Notes: generated by a model from the sequence alone, not told the origin. Shown: positions 16,704 through 26,453, numbered from the stretch's first letter. The stretch is 60,220 nucleotides of DNA from Candidatus Latescibacterota bacterium (GCA_012271065.1 JAAXHE010000204.1:1-60220); one strand, 5' to 3'. Program-made: numbers and translations.

Positions 16704-18140
16704 TCAATACTGGTCGTCGGCCGTCGTCACCGCACACCACCGCGCGGTAAACAGCTCGTCGATCAACGCCTTCCGGGCCCTGCGCGTGCCGATGCGCCTG
16801 AGTGCCAGCCCCGCATAAAACCGGTTATAGCGATTCTCGTCCCCGAGACCGTCGATCAGGTCATTCACCGCCGGGTCGCCCGCCTCGCCGAGGTTGCAAA
16901 GCGCCAGCGCCGCGTTTCGCCGAACGCGGTAGTCGGGGTCCTTCACAGCCCTGAAAACCGCGGGCAGCACTTCAACGGAATCCGCCCCGATGGAGCGCAA
17001 CGCTTCCAGCGCGTTGCGGCGGACCCACCAGTGATCGTCGCCAACCTTCTCGACAAGGCTGAACACCGCGGCGCGCGCCGCCGGGCCCATCCGGGCGAGC
17101 ACGTCCGCCGCCATTGCGCGGACCCACCAGTGATCGTCTTCCAGCGCTTCCAGCAGCGCGGGGACTGCCGGCGCGCCCATGGTTGACAATGCGCGCGCTG
17201 CCGCTCCCGGCGTAGGATTGGTCCCGTGCGCGTTGTCCGGCGTCGTTGCCGTCGTCTCCTCGATGGCCGCCAGCGTTTCCCTGCGCATCGCGTCGACGAG
17301 AAGCGGTATCGACGTTTTGTCGCTGGCAAGCGCATACGCCGTATTGATGCGCACGCGCTCGTCCTCGTCGAACAAGCCCTCTTCCTTCACGTTTCCGGTC
17401 GCTTCCGAACGCCCGTTGACGGCCTCTCCACGCATCCACTTCCAGACATCCGTGGAAACAGCCGGGTTCGCATCGTCTTCCGGGGGCGTCCAGGTTTCAT
17501 TCTGATGTTTCCACGTGGGTCCCTCCGGTTCCCGAAGTCGCGTAAACTGAAACTTCAGCATATATCTCTTGTTGCCGCTCACGTTGGGCGACGCCCGGTG
17601 CCACGAGTCAAAATGCATCAGCGTCACGATCCCGGCATCGCCGCAGATGGCGTACCCCGGCTCCCGGGTTTCTTCCGGATTGGGGTCTGAAATGGTCTTG
17701 TAGTTCTGCATACGCGGAATCACACCTGACGGACCCATGTCTATGGTGGTTTTCTGCGGATAATAGAAAGCCAGCACCCACTGAAATCGGGGATGACGGA
17801 TGTTGTGGTCGAAGACATAACAGTCCTTGTGCCAGCTCTGCCCGTTGCTGCCCGGTGGATTCAGGTGGCAGTGCCGATGCGGATTCATGATGTAGTCGGG
17901 TCCGAGAAGACTCGTCAGGGCGCCACGCACGACGGGCTGGTCGAACACCTGCTGAATCCTGGGCACGCGCGGGAGAATATTGTTGCCGACGTTGCCTTCG
18001 CTATCGAAAACGGTTTCGATCTCGTCGTAGATCCTGCCGTGTGTCTCGTGGATTGCATCCGTCTGTACAGTAATGAAGCCATCCAGAATAAAGCGCTGGA
18101 TCTGCGCATCCGAAAGAAGATGATGATTCTGCGTGGTCAT
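16704..18140 (-). CDS. phytanoyl-CoA dioxygenase fused to HEAT repeats
   Basis: A 478-residue fusion. Residues 1 to about 250 form a PhyH-type Fe(II)/2-oxoglutarate oxygenase, with His104-x-Asp106 in SWHKDCY and a distal His near 181 in SWHRASPN. From about residue 270 there are HEAT-type helical repeats of 31-35 residues. Three share the pattern D-x-H/Y-x-V-R (DDHWWVR twice, then DPDYRVR), and two carry nearly identical DNA (gacccaccagtgatcgtc). PhyH enzymes hydroxylate carbon next to a carboxyl or related group; the HEAT part probably binds a partner protein. The start overlaps the stop of the DsbD-like gene by four bases (ATGA), so the two are translated together. Confidence 0.8.
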   Translation of the reverse strand: MTTQNHHLLSDAQIQRFILDGFITVQTDAIHETHGRIYDEIETVFDSEGNVGNNILPRVPRIQQVFDQPVVRGALTSLLGPDYIMNPHRHCHLNPPGSNGQSWHKDCYVFDHNIRHPRFQWVLAFYYPQKTTIDMGPSGVIPRMQNYKTISDPNPEETREPGYAICGDAGIVTLMHFDSWHRASPNVSGNKRYMLKFQFTRLREPEGPTWKHQNETWTPPEDDANPAVSTDVWKWMRGEAVNGRSEATGNVKEEGLFDEDERVRINTAYALASDKTSIPLLVDAMRRETLAAIEETTATTPDNAHGTNPTPGAAARALSTMGAPAVPALLEALEDDHWWVRAMAADVLARMGPAARAAVFSLVEKVGDDHWWVRRNALEALRSIGADSVEVLPAVFRAVKDPDYRVRRNAALALCNLGEAGDPAVNDLIDGLGDENRYNRFYAGLALRRIGTRRARKALIDELFTARWCAVTTADDQY

Positions 18141-20020
18141 TCGACCTCCTTGTACGAGGGCACGCCCCGCGCTGCGGCACGCCCGCTCGCATGCATACCC
18201 CGGGCCTGTCTGACGGCCGCCAGCACCTGATCGACCGTGTAAAAGTCGCTTTTGAACACCTCCTGCCCATCCGACGCATAGATTACGAGCAGCGGGATGG
18301 TCAACCGGCCGGTATCTCTCAGCTTCGCCTTGCCAACGGGGTTATTGCCCGTAATATCCACCTTCACAGCAGCAACGTCGGGCGCCGCCAGCAAATTCAC
18401 GACTTCCGGACTTTGCAGCACGTTGTGCTCCAGAACTTTACAGTTCAGACACCACTCCGCCGTGAAGTCCATCACCACAACCTGGCCGTCCTCCAGCGCC
18501 TCTTCGAACCGCGAGGGCGTATAGTAAATCCAATCGATCGGCCCTTTATCCGTAAACCGGACGGCGCCCACCGCGGAGAATACGACAAGCGCCGCGCCGA
18601 GAAGGCCAAAGACTGCACGCCGGCCGGCATGGGCGGTGATCCGAAGCGTTCCATATGCCAGCAAGAATCCGGCGGCGGCGCCGAATGCCATCACGGCCCA
18701 CCAGTATTCCTTGCCCGGCGGGTCGGGTGGTGTGACAACAAGCGCGCTAAGGCCCACGCCCACGAAATAGGCCGCCGCCGCCAGCATCAGCAGACCCATA
18801 ACCTGCTTGATCAACTCGCTGGCCGGGCCCGTGCGGGGCATCCGCTCCACCAGCGCCGGAAAGATCGACAGCGCCATGTATGGCGCGGCCATCCCGGCGC
18901 CAATCGAAGCGAATGTCAGCAGCGTGGTTGCCGGATATTGTGTGGCCGCCCACGCGGCGGCCGCACCCATGAATGGCGCCGTGCAGGGCGTGGAAAGCAC
19001 GGCAGTCATAATGCCGAATCCGAATGACCCCGCGAGGCTGTCCTGGCCGGGGTTGAACCGGTAAACCGCCTGCGGCAGCCGGATGTAGAACAGCCCGCAC
19101 ATGCCGACGGCCATGGCGGCGATGATTACGCCGACGAGGATCGTGAAAACCGGATACTGAAACAGCTGATTCGTGGCCGTAAATCCGCTGATGCCGGCAA
19201 TCATTATACCCAGTGCCAGCCAGAAAGCGACCACACCCAGCGACATCGCGCCCCCAAGCACGAGACGCCGCGTCCGATTCTCCGACGCCTGCGCCAGTCC
19301 GATAATCTTGATGGGGATCACCGGAAGCACGCAAGGCGTCAGATTCAGCAGCCCGCCGCCGAAGGCCGCCACGATCAGGAGCAGAACCAGCCCGCCGCCG
19401 GATGACGTATCGATCGAAAACGTCCAGCCGAACAGATCGAAGCGCACACCGCTCGCTTCGGAGGCGGCGCCTGTCTCGCTATACCCTTTGAATAACGCTG
19501 AATTCAGACTGTTTACGGGTTGGCCGGCGCCCACGATCGGCAGGGAAGCCTCCATGACGACCGTTTTCGGTATGAAACAGGTGTACTCATCGCAGGCCTG
19601 GTACTCCACCTCGAGTTTGAGCCGCTGAGTTCCCGGATCTACCTCTTCGCCCACCTTTATGGGCAGGTAGAACACGGTTCTGCCTTCGAACACCATGAGA
19701 TCGCCATCGGCATAGTCGGCCTGTATCGGGTGCGGCTTCGGGAAGCGTACGGCTTCAAGCGTCAGCCCGCCGGCAGCCTCGAGAATGCGGACGTCGGTCG
19801 GATACGGTTCGAAATCGCCAACGACCACCACCTGGGCCGGATCCGGATTGATGTGAAAACCGTCGTCGATATCTACCACGATGGCCAGCGCCACCAGATC
19901 TCCCGGACGCGCCCCGTCCGCAGGCCAGGCCGTACTCACTCTGACCTTGTCCTGTGCGTGGGCCGGCACCGCCACCACGACAATCGCGACCATCAGGGCT
20001 ATCAAACCCGACTTATGCAT
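18137..20020 (-). CDS. DsbD-like thiol:disulfide interchange protein
   Basis: A 627-residue inner-membrane protein that would carry electrons from cytoplasmic thioredoxin to periplasmic dithiol proteins. In order it has a signal peptide ending AHA, an N-terminal DsbD-alpha-like domain with the paired cysteines in QACDEYTCFIP, and a central eight-helix domain with the two cysteines in LTPCVLPVIP and STPCTAPFMG. A C-terminal thioredoxin domain follows, with WCLNCK. All three redox pairs are intact. Its stop overlaps the start of the PhyH-HEAT gene. It might equally serve cytochrome c maturation, as its central domain is related to CcdA. Confidence 0.85.
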   Translation of the reverse strand: MHKSGLIALMVAIVVVAVPAHAQDKVRVSTAWPADGARPGDLVALAIVVDIDDGFHINPDPAQVVVVGDFEPYPTDVRILEAAGGLTLEAVRFPKPHPIQADYADGDLMVFEGRTVFYLPIKVGEEVDPGTQRLKLEVEYQACDEYTCFIPKTVVMEASLPIVGAGQPVNSLNSALFKGYSETGAASEASGVRFDLFGWTFSIDTSSGGGLVLLLIVAAFGGGLLNLTPCVLPVIPIKIIGLAQASENRTRRLVLGGAMSLGVVAFWLALGIMIAGISGFTATNQLFQYPVFTILVGVIIAAMAVGMCGLFYIRLPQAVYRFNPGQDSLAGSFGFGIMTAVLSTPCTAPFMGAAAAWAATQYPATTLLTFASIGAGMAAPYMALSIFPALVERMPRTGPASELIKQVMGLLMLAAAAYFVGVGLSALVVTPPDPPGKEYWWAVMAFGAAAGFLLAYGTLRITAHAGRRAVFGLLGAALVVFSAVGAVRFTDKGPIDWIYYTPSRFEEALEDGQVVVMDFTAEWCLNCKVLEHNVLQSPEVVNLLAAPDVAAVKVDITGNNPVGKAKLRDTGRLTIPLLVIYASDGQEVFKSDFYTVDQVLAAVRQARGMHASGRAAARGVPSYKEVE

Positions 20021-20464
20021 AATCCATCGCTCCTTAAAAGTCAGTGGGACGTTAGCGGGAAGACAGTAGAAGAAATGCGGGAAGACGGTAGAGGTGAGAC
20101 GGTAGAAGATATCCGCGCCCCGTATGTTTTCCCTCCTTGCCTCCGGCCATGAAAGGAAACCTCACATGGCAGGCAATCTCTACCCTCTCCCGTCTTCCTT
20201 CTCACCAGGGGGTGGGGCGGCGTGTGGTTCTCTACCCTCTCCCGTCTGCCGGCTTACTTCTACTCGCTTTTAGCTGACAGCTAATGACTGACGTCTGATA
20301 GCTTGTCTGCTGCCGGCTGACGACTCATTGCCGACACCTTTTTTTCCGCTTCGCCACGTGTAAAAGAAGCGAAAAGACGTCGTGATGGCAATGCTTTTTT
20401 CTTTGCAAACAACCGGGCCCGTTCTTAATTTACGCCGCAAAATCAGCTTTCCGGCGGCCTCGCC
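20021..20464. other. 444-base gap between divergent dsbD-like and dctQ genes, mostly repeat
   Basis: No credible gene. It holds a dispersed repeat (about 20058-20201) and a degenerate second ccctctcccgtct stretch near 20230. The remaining 200 bases include a possible promoter region for dctQ that I could not define. Confidence 0.6.
20058..20201 (+). repeat. dispersed intergenic repeat, copy 1 of 2 (about 140 bp)
   Basis: Contains agaagaaatgcggg, repeated gacggtaga units, then tatgttttccctccttgcct, caggcaatctct and ccctctcccg. The same order of blocks with small changes occurs at about 56151-56300. Both copies lie in non-coding gaps directly upstream of minus-strand genes. Confidence 0.6.
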
Positions 20465-21061
20465 GTGAAGCCCCGCTTCCCAGTTCCGAACCCCTACCGG
20501 AGCAACCCATCCTTGCATTTCCTTCGTGCCTGGGTCGGCCTTGCAGATCGACTGAATGAACGCATCGGCGTTGCCGTATCCTGGCTCACCACGGTGCTCG
20601 TGGCAGTCGTCTGTTACGATGTGTTCACGCGCTACCTGCTGAAGAGCAGCCTGGTGGCGGTGCAGGAACTGCAATGGCATCTGTTCGCCGTCATTTTCCT
20701 CATAGGCGCTGCGTATACCCTGAAACATGGAAAGCACGTGCGCGTGGACGTCTTCTACAATCGCTTCTCCGCGAAAACCAGGGCGTGGGTGGACTTCCTG
20801 GGAAGTCTGATTTTTCTGTTGCCATTCTGTCTGGTCGCGATCTGGTGTTCGCACACGTTCGTCATTAACGCCTTTACCATCGGGGAAGGTTCGCCCGATC
20901 CCGGTGGACTGCCCGCGCGGTTCATCCTGAAAGCCGCCATTCCGGCCGGCTTTCTTCTGCTGGCCTTGCAGGGCCTGGCGCTGGCCTTTGGCTCGCTGCT
21001 CAGAATCGCAGGGAGCCACGCGATCGACCCTGAAACGAAACAACAGGGGACCGACGCATGA
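20465..21061 (+). CDS. dctQ: TRAP transporter small permease (DctQ type)
   Basis: A 198-residue membrane protein with four hydrophobic segments and the DctQ-family core (VCYDVFTRYLL, QELQWHLFAVIFLIGAAYTLK, HVRVDVFY). TRAP small permeases associate with the large permease for sodium-driven uptake of organic acids bound by a periplasmic protein. The start is a GTG without a good Shine-Dalgarno site, so the first 20 residues are uncertain. The stop overlaps the DctM start by four bases (ATGA). It should work with DctM and the facing DctP gene. Confidence 0.85.
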   Translation: MKPRFPVPNPYRSNPSLHFLRAWVGLADRLNERIGVAVSWLTTVLVAVVCYDVFTRYLLKSSLVAVQELQWHLFAVIFLIGAAYTLKHGKHVRVDVFYNRFSAKTRAWVDFLGSLIFLLPFCLVAIWCSHTFVINAFTIGEGSPDPGGLPARFILKAAIPAGFLLLALQGLALAFGSLLRIAGSHAIDPETKQQGTDA

Positions 21062-22377
21062 TCGAAGCCATGCCGCTCATCCTGTTCGGGGTCCTGTTCG
21101 TGCTGCTCCTCTTCGGCTTCCCCGTCGCATTCACCCTCGGCGGTGTCTCCTTCATCCTGGGTTATCTCACGTTCGGCCTTGACTTCTTCAATCTGTTGCC
21201 TCTGCGTATCTGGGGTGTGATGACCAATTACGTACTCATCGCGGTCCCCTTGTTCGTCTATATGGGTGTTATGCTCGAAAAGTCCGGGCTTGCCGAGGAA
21301 CTGCTGGAAACGATGGCCCTGTTGTTCGGCAAGTTGCGTGGCGGCCTTGCCGTTTCCGTAATCGTTGTAGGTGCCCTTCTGGGCGCCTCAACGGGCATTG
21401 TCGGGGCAACCGTCGTCACGATGGGTCTCCTGAGCCTGCCCACCATGCTCAGACGCGGCTACCGCACCGAACTGGCAACCGGAATTATCTCCGCGTCGGG
21501 CACGCTGGGTCAGATTATTCCACCCAGCATCGTGCTTGTGCTTCTGGGGAGTATCCTGAATATATCCATTGGAGATATGTTCATTGCCGCCGTGATTCCC
21601 GGCCTGTGCCTCGTGGGTCTCTATCTGACCTGGATCGTGATTGTCGCCCTGACAAGGCCGGACTCCGCTCCGGCCATGCCCAGGTCGGACCTGGACCGCT
21701 TCGTGGGCGCGGTCAGAATCAAACAGACCATCCATGCCTTCCTCCTGCCAGGCCTGCTGATAACGGCCGTTCTCGGCTCGATCTTTGCCGGTATCGCTTC
21801 CCCGACGGAGGCCGCGGCCGTGGGCGCCCTCGGCGCAACCGTCCTTACACTGTGCAAACGCAAACTTTCGCTAGAAACCCTCAGGTCCGTTATGGCCGAG
21901 ACCACCCATCTCACCTGCATGGTCTTTATCATACTGGTCGGCGCCACCGCCTTCGGGCTTGTCTTCAGGGGACTTCAAGGCGACGCTTACCTCACGCGAC
22001 TCATCGTGGAAGCCGACCCGGGCCCCCATGTCTTCCTCGCGCTGGTGATGGTCGTCATATTCATCGCCGGGTTTTTCATAGATTTCATCGAGATTACGTT
22101 TATTATCGTTCCCGTCGTCGCGCCGATATTCGCCCATCTGGGCGTGGACCTTCTCTGGGTGGGTATCCTCATCGCGATGAACCTGCAGACGTCATTCCTG
22201 ACCCCGCCGTTCGGATTTTCCCTGTTCTATCTGAAAGGCGTCGCGCCACCCGAGGTGCGGACCGGCCACATCTATCGGGGCATCATACCCTTTATCGTCG
22301 TTCAGCTCATCGGCCTGACCCTGGTTATCGTTTTTCCTGAAGTGGCCACGTGGCTGCCGCGGTACCTGGCGTCATGA
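21058..22377 (+). CDS. dctM: TRAP transporter large permease (DctM type)
   Basis: A 439-residue membrane protein with about twelve hydrophobic segments. Family motifs include LLFGFPVAFTLGG, GALLGASTGIVGATVVTMG, GTLGQIIPPSIVLVLLG, ASPTEAAAVGA and LTPPFGFSLFYLKGVAP. It forms the transport channel of the TRAP system, coupled to a sodium gradient. It overlaps dctQ by four bases and is followed by a hairpin (22395-22419), so the two permease genes probably form a complete operon. Confidence 0.92.
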   Translation: MIEAMPLILFGVLFVLLLFGFPVAFTLGGVSFILGYLTFGLDFFNLLPLRIWGVMTNYVLIAVPLFVYMGVMLEKSGLAEELLETMALLFGKLRGGLAVSVIVVGALLGASTGIVGATVVTMGLLSLPTMLRRGYRTELATGIISASGTLGQIIPPSIVLVLLGSILNISIGDMFIAAVIPGLCLVGLYLTWIVIVALTRPDSAPAMPRSDLDRFVGAVRIKQTIHAFLLPGLLITAVLGSIFAGIASPTEAAAVGALGATVLTLCKRKLSLETLRSVMAETTHLTCMVFIILVGATAFGLVFRGLQGDAYLTRLIVEADPGPHVFLALVMVVIFIAGFFIDFIEITFIIVPVVAPIFAHLGVDLLWVGILIAMNLQTSFLTPPFGFSLFYLKGVAPPEVRTGHIYRGIIPFIVVQLIGLTLVIVFPEVATWLPRYLAS

Positions 22378-22394
22378 CGATGCCGAAAAAGGAA

Positions 22395-22419
22395 AGGGAC
22401 GCGGTTTGCACGCGTCCCT
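22395..22419. terminator. possible bidirectional terminator between dctM and dctP
   Basis: agggacgcg at 22395-22403 pairs exactly with cgcgtccct at 22411-22419 around a seven-base loop, between two convergent genes. No T-run follows on either strand, so termination would be inefficient or aided by a factor. Confidence 0.45.
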
Positions 22420-22452
22420 ATACGGCATCATATCTTTCGTTAGTAACCGCTG

Positions 22453-23574
22453 CTATCCGCCGATGGCGGAATAATACAGTTTCTCCGACAGCGCCGCCCA
22501 CGGATCGATTTTCTTCCGAAACGCGTCGAAAGAAGCATAGACCTTTTTGCTCATTGGATCGGCTTCAGCCACCTCGTTTTCGACTTCCACGGAGAAACCG
22601 CGCAGCGTCTTGAGGACCTCATCTGAAAATCTCCGCAACGCGACGTTGTGTTCTTTGGTGAGTTTTTCCAGGTAGACGCTGTTCTTGGCTTCGAATTCCG
22701 ATAGCATCCATGAGTTGGAACGTGCGGCGGCCGTCTTGACAACCTGCTTAAGTTCCGATGGCAGTTTTTCGAAAGCGGTTTTGTTGACGATCAACTCCAG
22801 AGCGGTGCCCGGCTCGTGCCAGCCAGGATAATAATAGTATTTCGCGGCCCGGAAGAATCCCATCAAATAGTCGTGGTAGGGTCCGATCCATTCGGTTGCA
22901 TCGATAACACCGCGTTCCAGGTTGGTGTAGATTTCGCCTCCGGCTGAAAGAACGGCGGATCCGCCCGCCTTTGCGATTACCTTGCCGCCGAGCCCCGGGA
23001 TCCGCATCTTGAGGCCGTGAAAATCGGCGATACCGTTCATTTCGCGGTTATACCAGCCGCCCATCTGGACGCCGGTGTTGCCCACCGGCATCGCGACCAG
23101 ATTGAACGGATCGTATAGCTCCTGCCAGAGTTCCAGCCCGCCGCCGCTGTAGATCCAGGCGTTGAGCTGCTGTCCGTTCATGCCGAATGGAACCGCCGCG
23201 AAAAACTGAGTGGCCGGCGCTTTTCCGGCCCAGTAATACGCGGCGCCGTGGCAAATTTCTACGGTACCCTGGCTGACGGCATCGAAACCTTCGAGCGGCG
23301 GAATCAGTTCGCCGCCGCCGTAAACCGTGATTTTCAGTTGTCCGCCGGACATCTCATCGATCCATTTGGCCAGCATGTCCGCGCCTTCGCCAAGAATGGG
23401 GAAATGCGGCGGCCAGGTGGTTACCATTTTCCATTCAAATTTCTTTCTCGTATGCACCGCGGGAGCATCTGGTTTCTCGTTTGAGGCGGGGCTGCAACCC
23501 GCCAGAGCCGCAACGCCGCCGGCGACTCCGACCGAGGCTTTTTTGAGGAAATCGCGTCGTTCGAACTGCTCCAT
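22453..23574 (-). CDS. TRAP transporter substrate-binding protein (DctP/TakP-like)
   Basis: A 373-residue exported binding protein. The N-terminus has a twin-arginine motif (FERRDFLKKA) followed by a hydrophobic stretch and a lipobox-like LAGC, so it may be exported by Tat and lipidated. The mature part is a DctP-family fold (WPPHFPILGEGADMLAKWI, then LKMRIPGLGGKV and ATEWIGPYHDYLMGF). These resemble TakP-type proteins that bind 2-oxo acids as calcium or sodium complexes. It lies convergent to dctQ-dctM, an unusual arrangement because the three genes are usually on one strand. Confidence 0.88.
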   Translation of the reverse strand: MEQFERRDFLKKASVGVAGGVAALAGCSPASNEKPDAPAVHTRKKFEWKMVTTWPPHFPILGEGADMLAKWIDEMSGGQLKITVYGGGELIPPLEGFDAVSQGTVEICHGAAYYWAGKAPATQFFAAVPFGMNGQQLNAWIYSGGGLELWQELYDPFNLVAMPVGNTGVQMGGWYNREMNGIADFHGLKMRIPGLGGKVIAKAGGSAVLSAGGEIYTNLERGVIDATEWIGPYHDYLMGFFRAAKYYYYPGWHEPGTALELIVNKTAFEKLPSELKQVVKTAAARSNSWMLSEFEAKNSVYLEKLTKEHNVALRRFSDEVLKTLRGFSVEVENEVAEADPMSKKVYASFDAFRKKIDPWAALSEKLYYSAIGG

Positions 23575-23717
23575 TTAACGCCTCCACGCATAGATCGGTT
23601 ACAACATAGAGAGGTTGTCAATCAACGAGACAAGGTAGGCCGCACAGGTCTCTATCGCAAGAATAATGAGTACCCCCGTTCTCCTACATTCGGGCTGGCG
23701 GGGGTCGGGAGCGTGCA

Positions 23718-26453
23718 ATGAGCGAAACAGACAGGAAGCTCTACCTGCTGGACGGAATGGCGCTGGTTTACCGGGCCCATTTTTCGATGATCCGCAACCC
23801 GCGCATGTCCTCCACCGGCCTGAATACTTCTACCGTATTCGTACTCACCAACACCCTGCTGGATATACTCTCCAACGCGGACCCATCGCACATCGGCGTT
23901 GTCTTCGATACGCCCGAGCCGACCCACCGCCACAGGATGTTCCCGGAATACAAGGCCCAGCGCGAGGCCATGCCCGAGGATCTCAGCTCGGCGCTCCCCT
24001 ATGTCTTCCGCCTGTGCGAAGCGTTCAACCTGCCAGTTGTCAGGGTCCCCGGATGGGAAGCCGACGACGTAATCGGGACCCTTGCCAAACAGGCGGAAGA
24101 GGCCGGCTTCACCACCTATATGGTTACGCCCGACAAGGACTACGGTCAGCTGGTCTCGGACCGCACCTTCGTCTGCAAACCGGGGCGCACCGGCGACGTG
24201 GAAGTCCAGGGCGTCAGGGAGATTCTGGATAAGTGGCAGATCGAACGCGTTGACCAGGTGATCGACATCCTGGGACTGATGGGCGACAGCTCGGACAACG
24301 TGCCCGGCGTGCCCGGCGTCGGTGAAAAGACGGCGCAGAAATTGATCGGAAAGTATGACAGCATTGAAAACCTGCTCGACCACGTGGATGAACTCAGGGG
24401 AAAGCAGAAGGAACGCATTGAAGAAAACCGCGAACAGGCGCTGCTATCCAAGAAGCTGGTCACCATCGAACGCGACGTGGTGCTGGAAGTCAAGCCCGAT
24501 GACCTGGAACGCGTTGATTGGGACGAGGCGAAACTGCAGGCGTTGTTCGTCGAGCTCGAATTCAACACGCTCGGCCAGCGGCTGTTCGGCGACTCGTTCA
24601 AGGCGGGTCCCACGGCCGCAACCGACGAGGTCGGACGCGACGTCCGAACTTTCGAGGAGGTCGAACACGACTACAAACTGGTGGATGCCGAGGAATCCCG
24701 CCGGGAACTTATCTCAGCTTTGAACGAGCAGGAAGCCTTTTGTTTCGATATCGAAACCACGGGTCTTAATCCGAAGAAATGCGGACTGATCGGCCTTGCC
24801 TTCTCGTACAAGGCGCACTCCGGATATTACGTGCCCTTGCCGGAGGAACCGGGGGAAGCGCTCTCGATACTCGAAACGTTCCGTCCGGTACTTGAGAATC
24901 CTGAAGTCGAAAAAATCGGCCACCACCTGAAGTTCGATCTCAGCGTGTTGCGCTGGAAGGGGTTTCGAGTCGAAGGTCCGCTGTTCGACACCATGCTCGC
25001 CGCATATCTGGCGACACCGGACCTTCGACGCACCATGGACTATCTCTCCGAAGCGCTTCTCGGATACCGGCCCATTCCGATTTCCGACCTCATCGGCGAA
25101 AAGGGCGAGGACCAGTTGAGTCTCACCGACGTCCCCCTGGACCGGGTAACCACGTACGCGGCGGAAGATGCGGACATTACCCTTCAACTGAGCGAAATCC
25201 TGAGGTCCAGGCTGGAAGAAATGGGACAGGTGCGGGTGTTCCGGGACGTGGAATGCCCGCTCATCCCCGCCCTGGTCGAAATGGAATACGAAGGCATCCG
25301 GTGTGAAGCCGGCGTGCTCAGGGATTTATCGAAGGAACTCGCCGTCGAAATCGAGCGCGCCAGGGAAAGTATCTACCAACTCGCCGGAGAGAATTTCGAT
25401 CTCAACTCACCCAGGCAGTTGGGCGACATTCTCTTCGATAAACTGAAGCTGGATCCGAATGCCCGCCGCACGGCCAGGACCAAACAGTACCAGACCACGG
25501 AGCAGGTCCTGAGGCGGCTGGCGTATAAACATGAAATCGTGGAACAGGTGATGTTCTACCGGATGTGCGCCAAATTGAAATCGACCTACGTCGACCAGTT
25601 GCCCGGATCGATCTTCAAACCCACGGGCCGAATACATACCAACTATGAAGCGGCGGTTGCCGCCACGGGCCGGTTGCAGTCCCACGGGCCCAATATGCAG
25701 AATATTCCCATCCGCACGGAAATGGGCAGGGAAGTCCGTAAAGCCTTTGTGCCGCGCGACGAAGACCACGTGCTGCTTGCGGCCGACTACTCCCAGATCG
25801 AACTCCGCGTCGCCGCGGAACTCAGTGGTGACGAAGCCCTGACGGATGTCTTCCGGCGGGGCGGAGATATTCATACGGCCACCGCCGAAAGAATATACGG
25901 TATCGAAGGGGCAACCGAAGACATGCGACGCCACGCGAAGACCGTCAACTTCGGCATCATCTACGGTATCTCTTCGTTCGGCCTGGCCGATCGTCTGGAC
26001 ATTTCCCGCGGGCAGGCGGCAGACCTCATCGCCCAATACTTCAATCAGTTTCCCGGCATCCGGACCTACATGGACGAAACCATCGAGTTCGCCCGGGAAA
26101 ACGGTTACGTCGAGACGGTCACCGGCCGCCGCCGCTATCTTAGGGACATCAACTCCCGCAACGCCACCACGCGAAAGGGAGAAGAACGAAACGCCATCAA
26201 CTCGCGCATCCAGGGCACGGCCGCGGATATGATCAAACTGGCGATGGGCCATATCCATCGCGAGATTCTGGAACGCGAGCTCAAATCGCGAATGCTCCTC
26301 CAGGTCCACGACGAACTGGTATTCGATATGCACAAAGACGAAGCGGACATCCTCCCGGGCATTGTGGAACACGGGATGAAGTCCGCCATTCCGATGCAGG
26401 TCCCCATCGTGGTGGAGATGGGCACGGGGACGAACTGGCTCGACGCGCACTGA
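23718..26453 (+). CDS. polA: DNA polymerase I
   Basis: A 911-residue family A polymerase that fills gaps and removes primers. Residues 1 to about 290 are the 5'-3' exonuclease (GWEADDVIGTLA, VTPDKDYGQLV, GDSSDNVPGVPGVGEKTA). A 3'-5' proofreading domain follows, with an intact first acidic motif (FCFDIETTGLNP near 343) and a later AAEDADIT. The polymerase domain covers about 510-911, with motif A DYSQIELR (near 691), the RRHAKTVNFGIIYG helix and motif C VHDELVF (near 864). Proofreading residues look present, unlike Taq-type enzymes. GGGAG lies seven bases before the ATG. Confidence 0.97.
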   Translation: MSETDRKLYLLDGMALVYRAHFSMIRNPRMSSTGLNTSTVFVLTNTLLDILSNADPSHIGVVFDTPEPTHRHRMFPEYKAQREAMPEDLSSALPYVFRLCEAFNLPVVRVPGWEADDVIGTLAKQAEEAGFTTYMVTPDKDYGQLVSDRTFVCKPGRTGDVEVQGVREILDKWQIERVDQVIDILGLMGDSSDNVPGVPGVGEKTAQKLIGKYDSIENLLDHVDELRGKQKERIEENREQALLSKKLVTIERDVVLEVKPDDLERVDWDEAKLQALFVELEFNTLGQRLFGDSFKAGPTAATDEVGRDVRTFEEVEHDYKLVDAEESRRELISALNEQEAFCFDIETTGLNPKKCGLIGLAFSYKAHSGYYVPLPEEPGEALSILETFRPVLENPEVEKIGHHLKFDLSVLRWKGFRVEGPLFDTMLAAYLATPDLRRTMDYLSEALLGYRPIPISDLIGEKGEDQLSLTDVPLDRVTTYAAEDADITLQLSEILRSRLEEMGQVRVFRDVECPLIPALVEMEYEGIRCEAGVLRDLSKELAVEIERARESIYQLAGENFDLNSPRQLGDILFDKLKLDPNARRTARTKQYQTTEQVLRRLAYKHEIVEQVMFYRMCAKLKSTYVDQLPGSIFKPTGRIHTNYEAAVAATGRLQSHGPNMQNIPIRTEMGREVRKAFVPRDEDHVLLAADYSQIELRVAAELSGDEALTDVFRRGGDIHTATAERIYGIEGATEDMRRHAKTVNFGIIYGISSFGLADRLDISRGQAADLIAQYFNQFPGIRTYMDETIEFARENGYVETVTGRRRYLRDINSRNATTRKGEERNAINSRIQGTAADMIKLAMGHIHREILERELKSRMLLQVHDELVFDMHKDEADILPGIVEHGMKSAIPMQVPIVVEMGTGTNWLDAH

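Noticed and set aside
17021..17140. direct repeat gacccaccagtgatcgtc seen twice
   Set aside because: Explained by recent duplication of HEAT repeats in the PhyH-HEAT protein, not by a CRISPR or mobile element.
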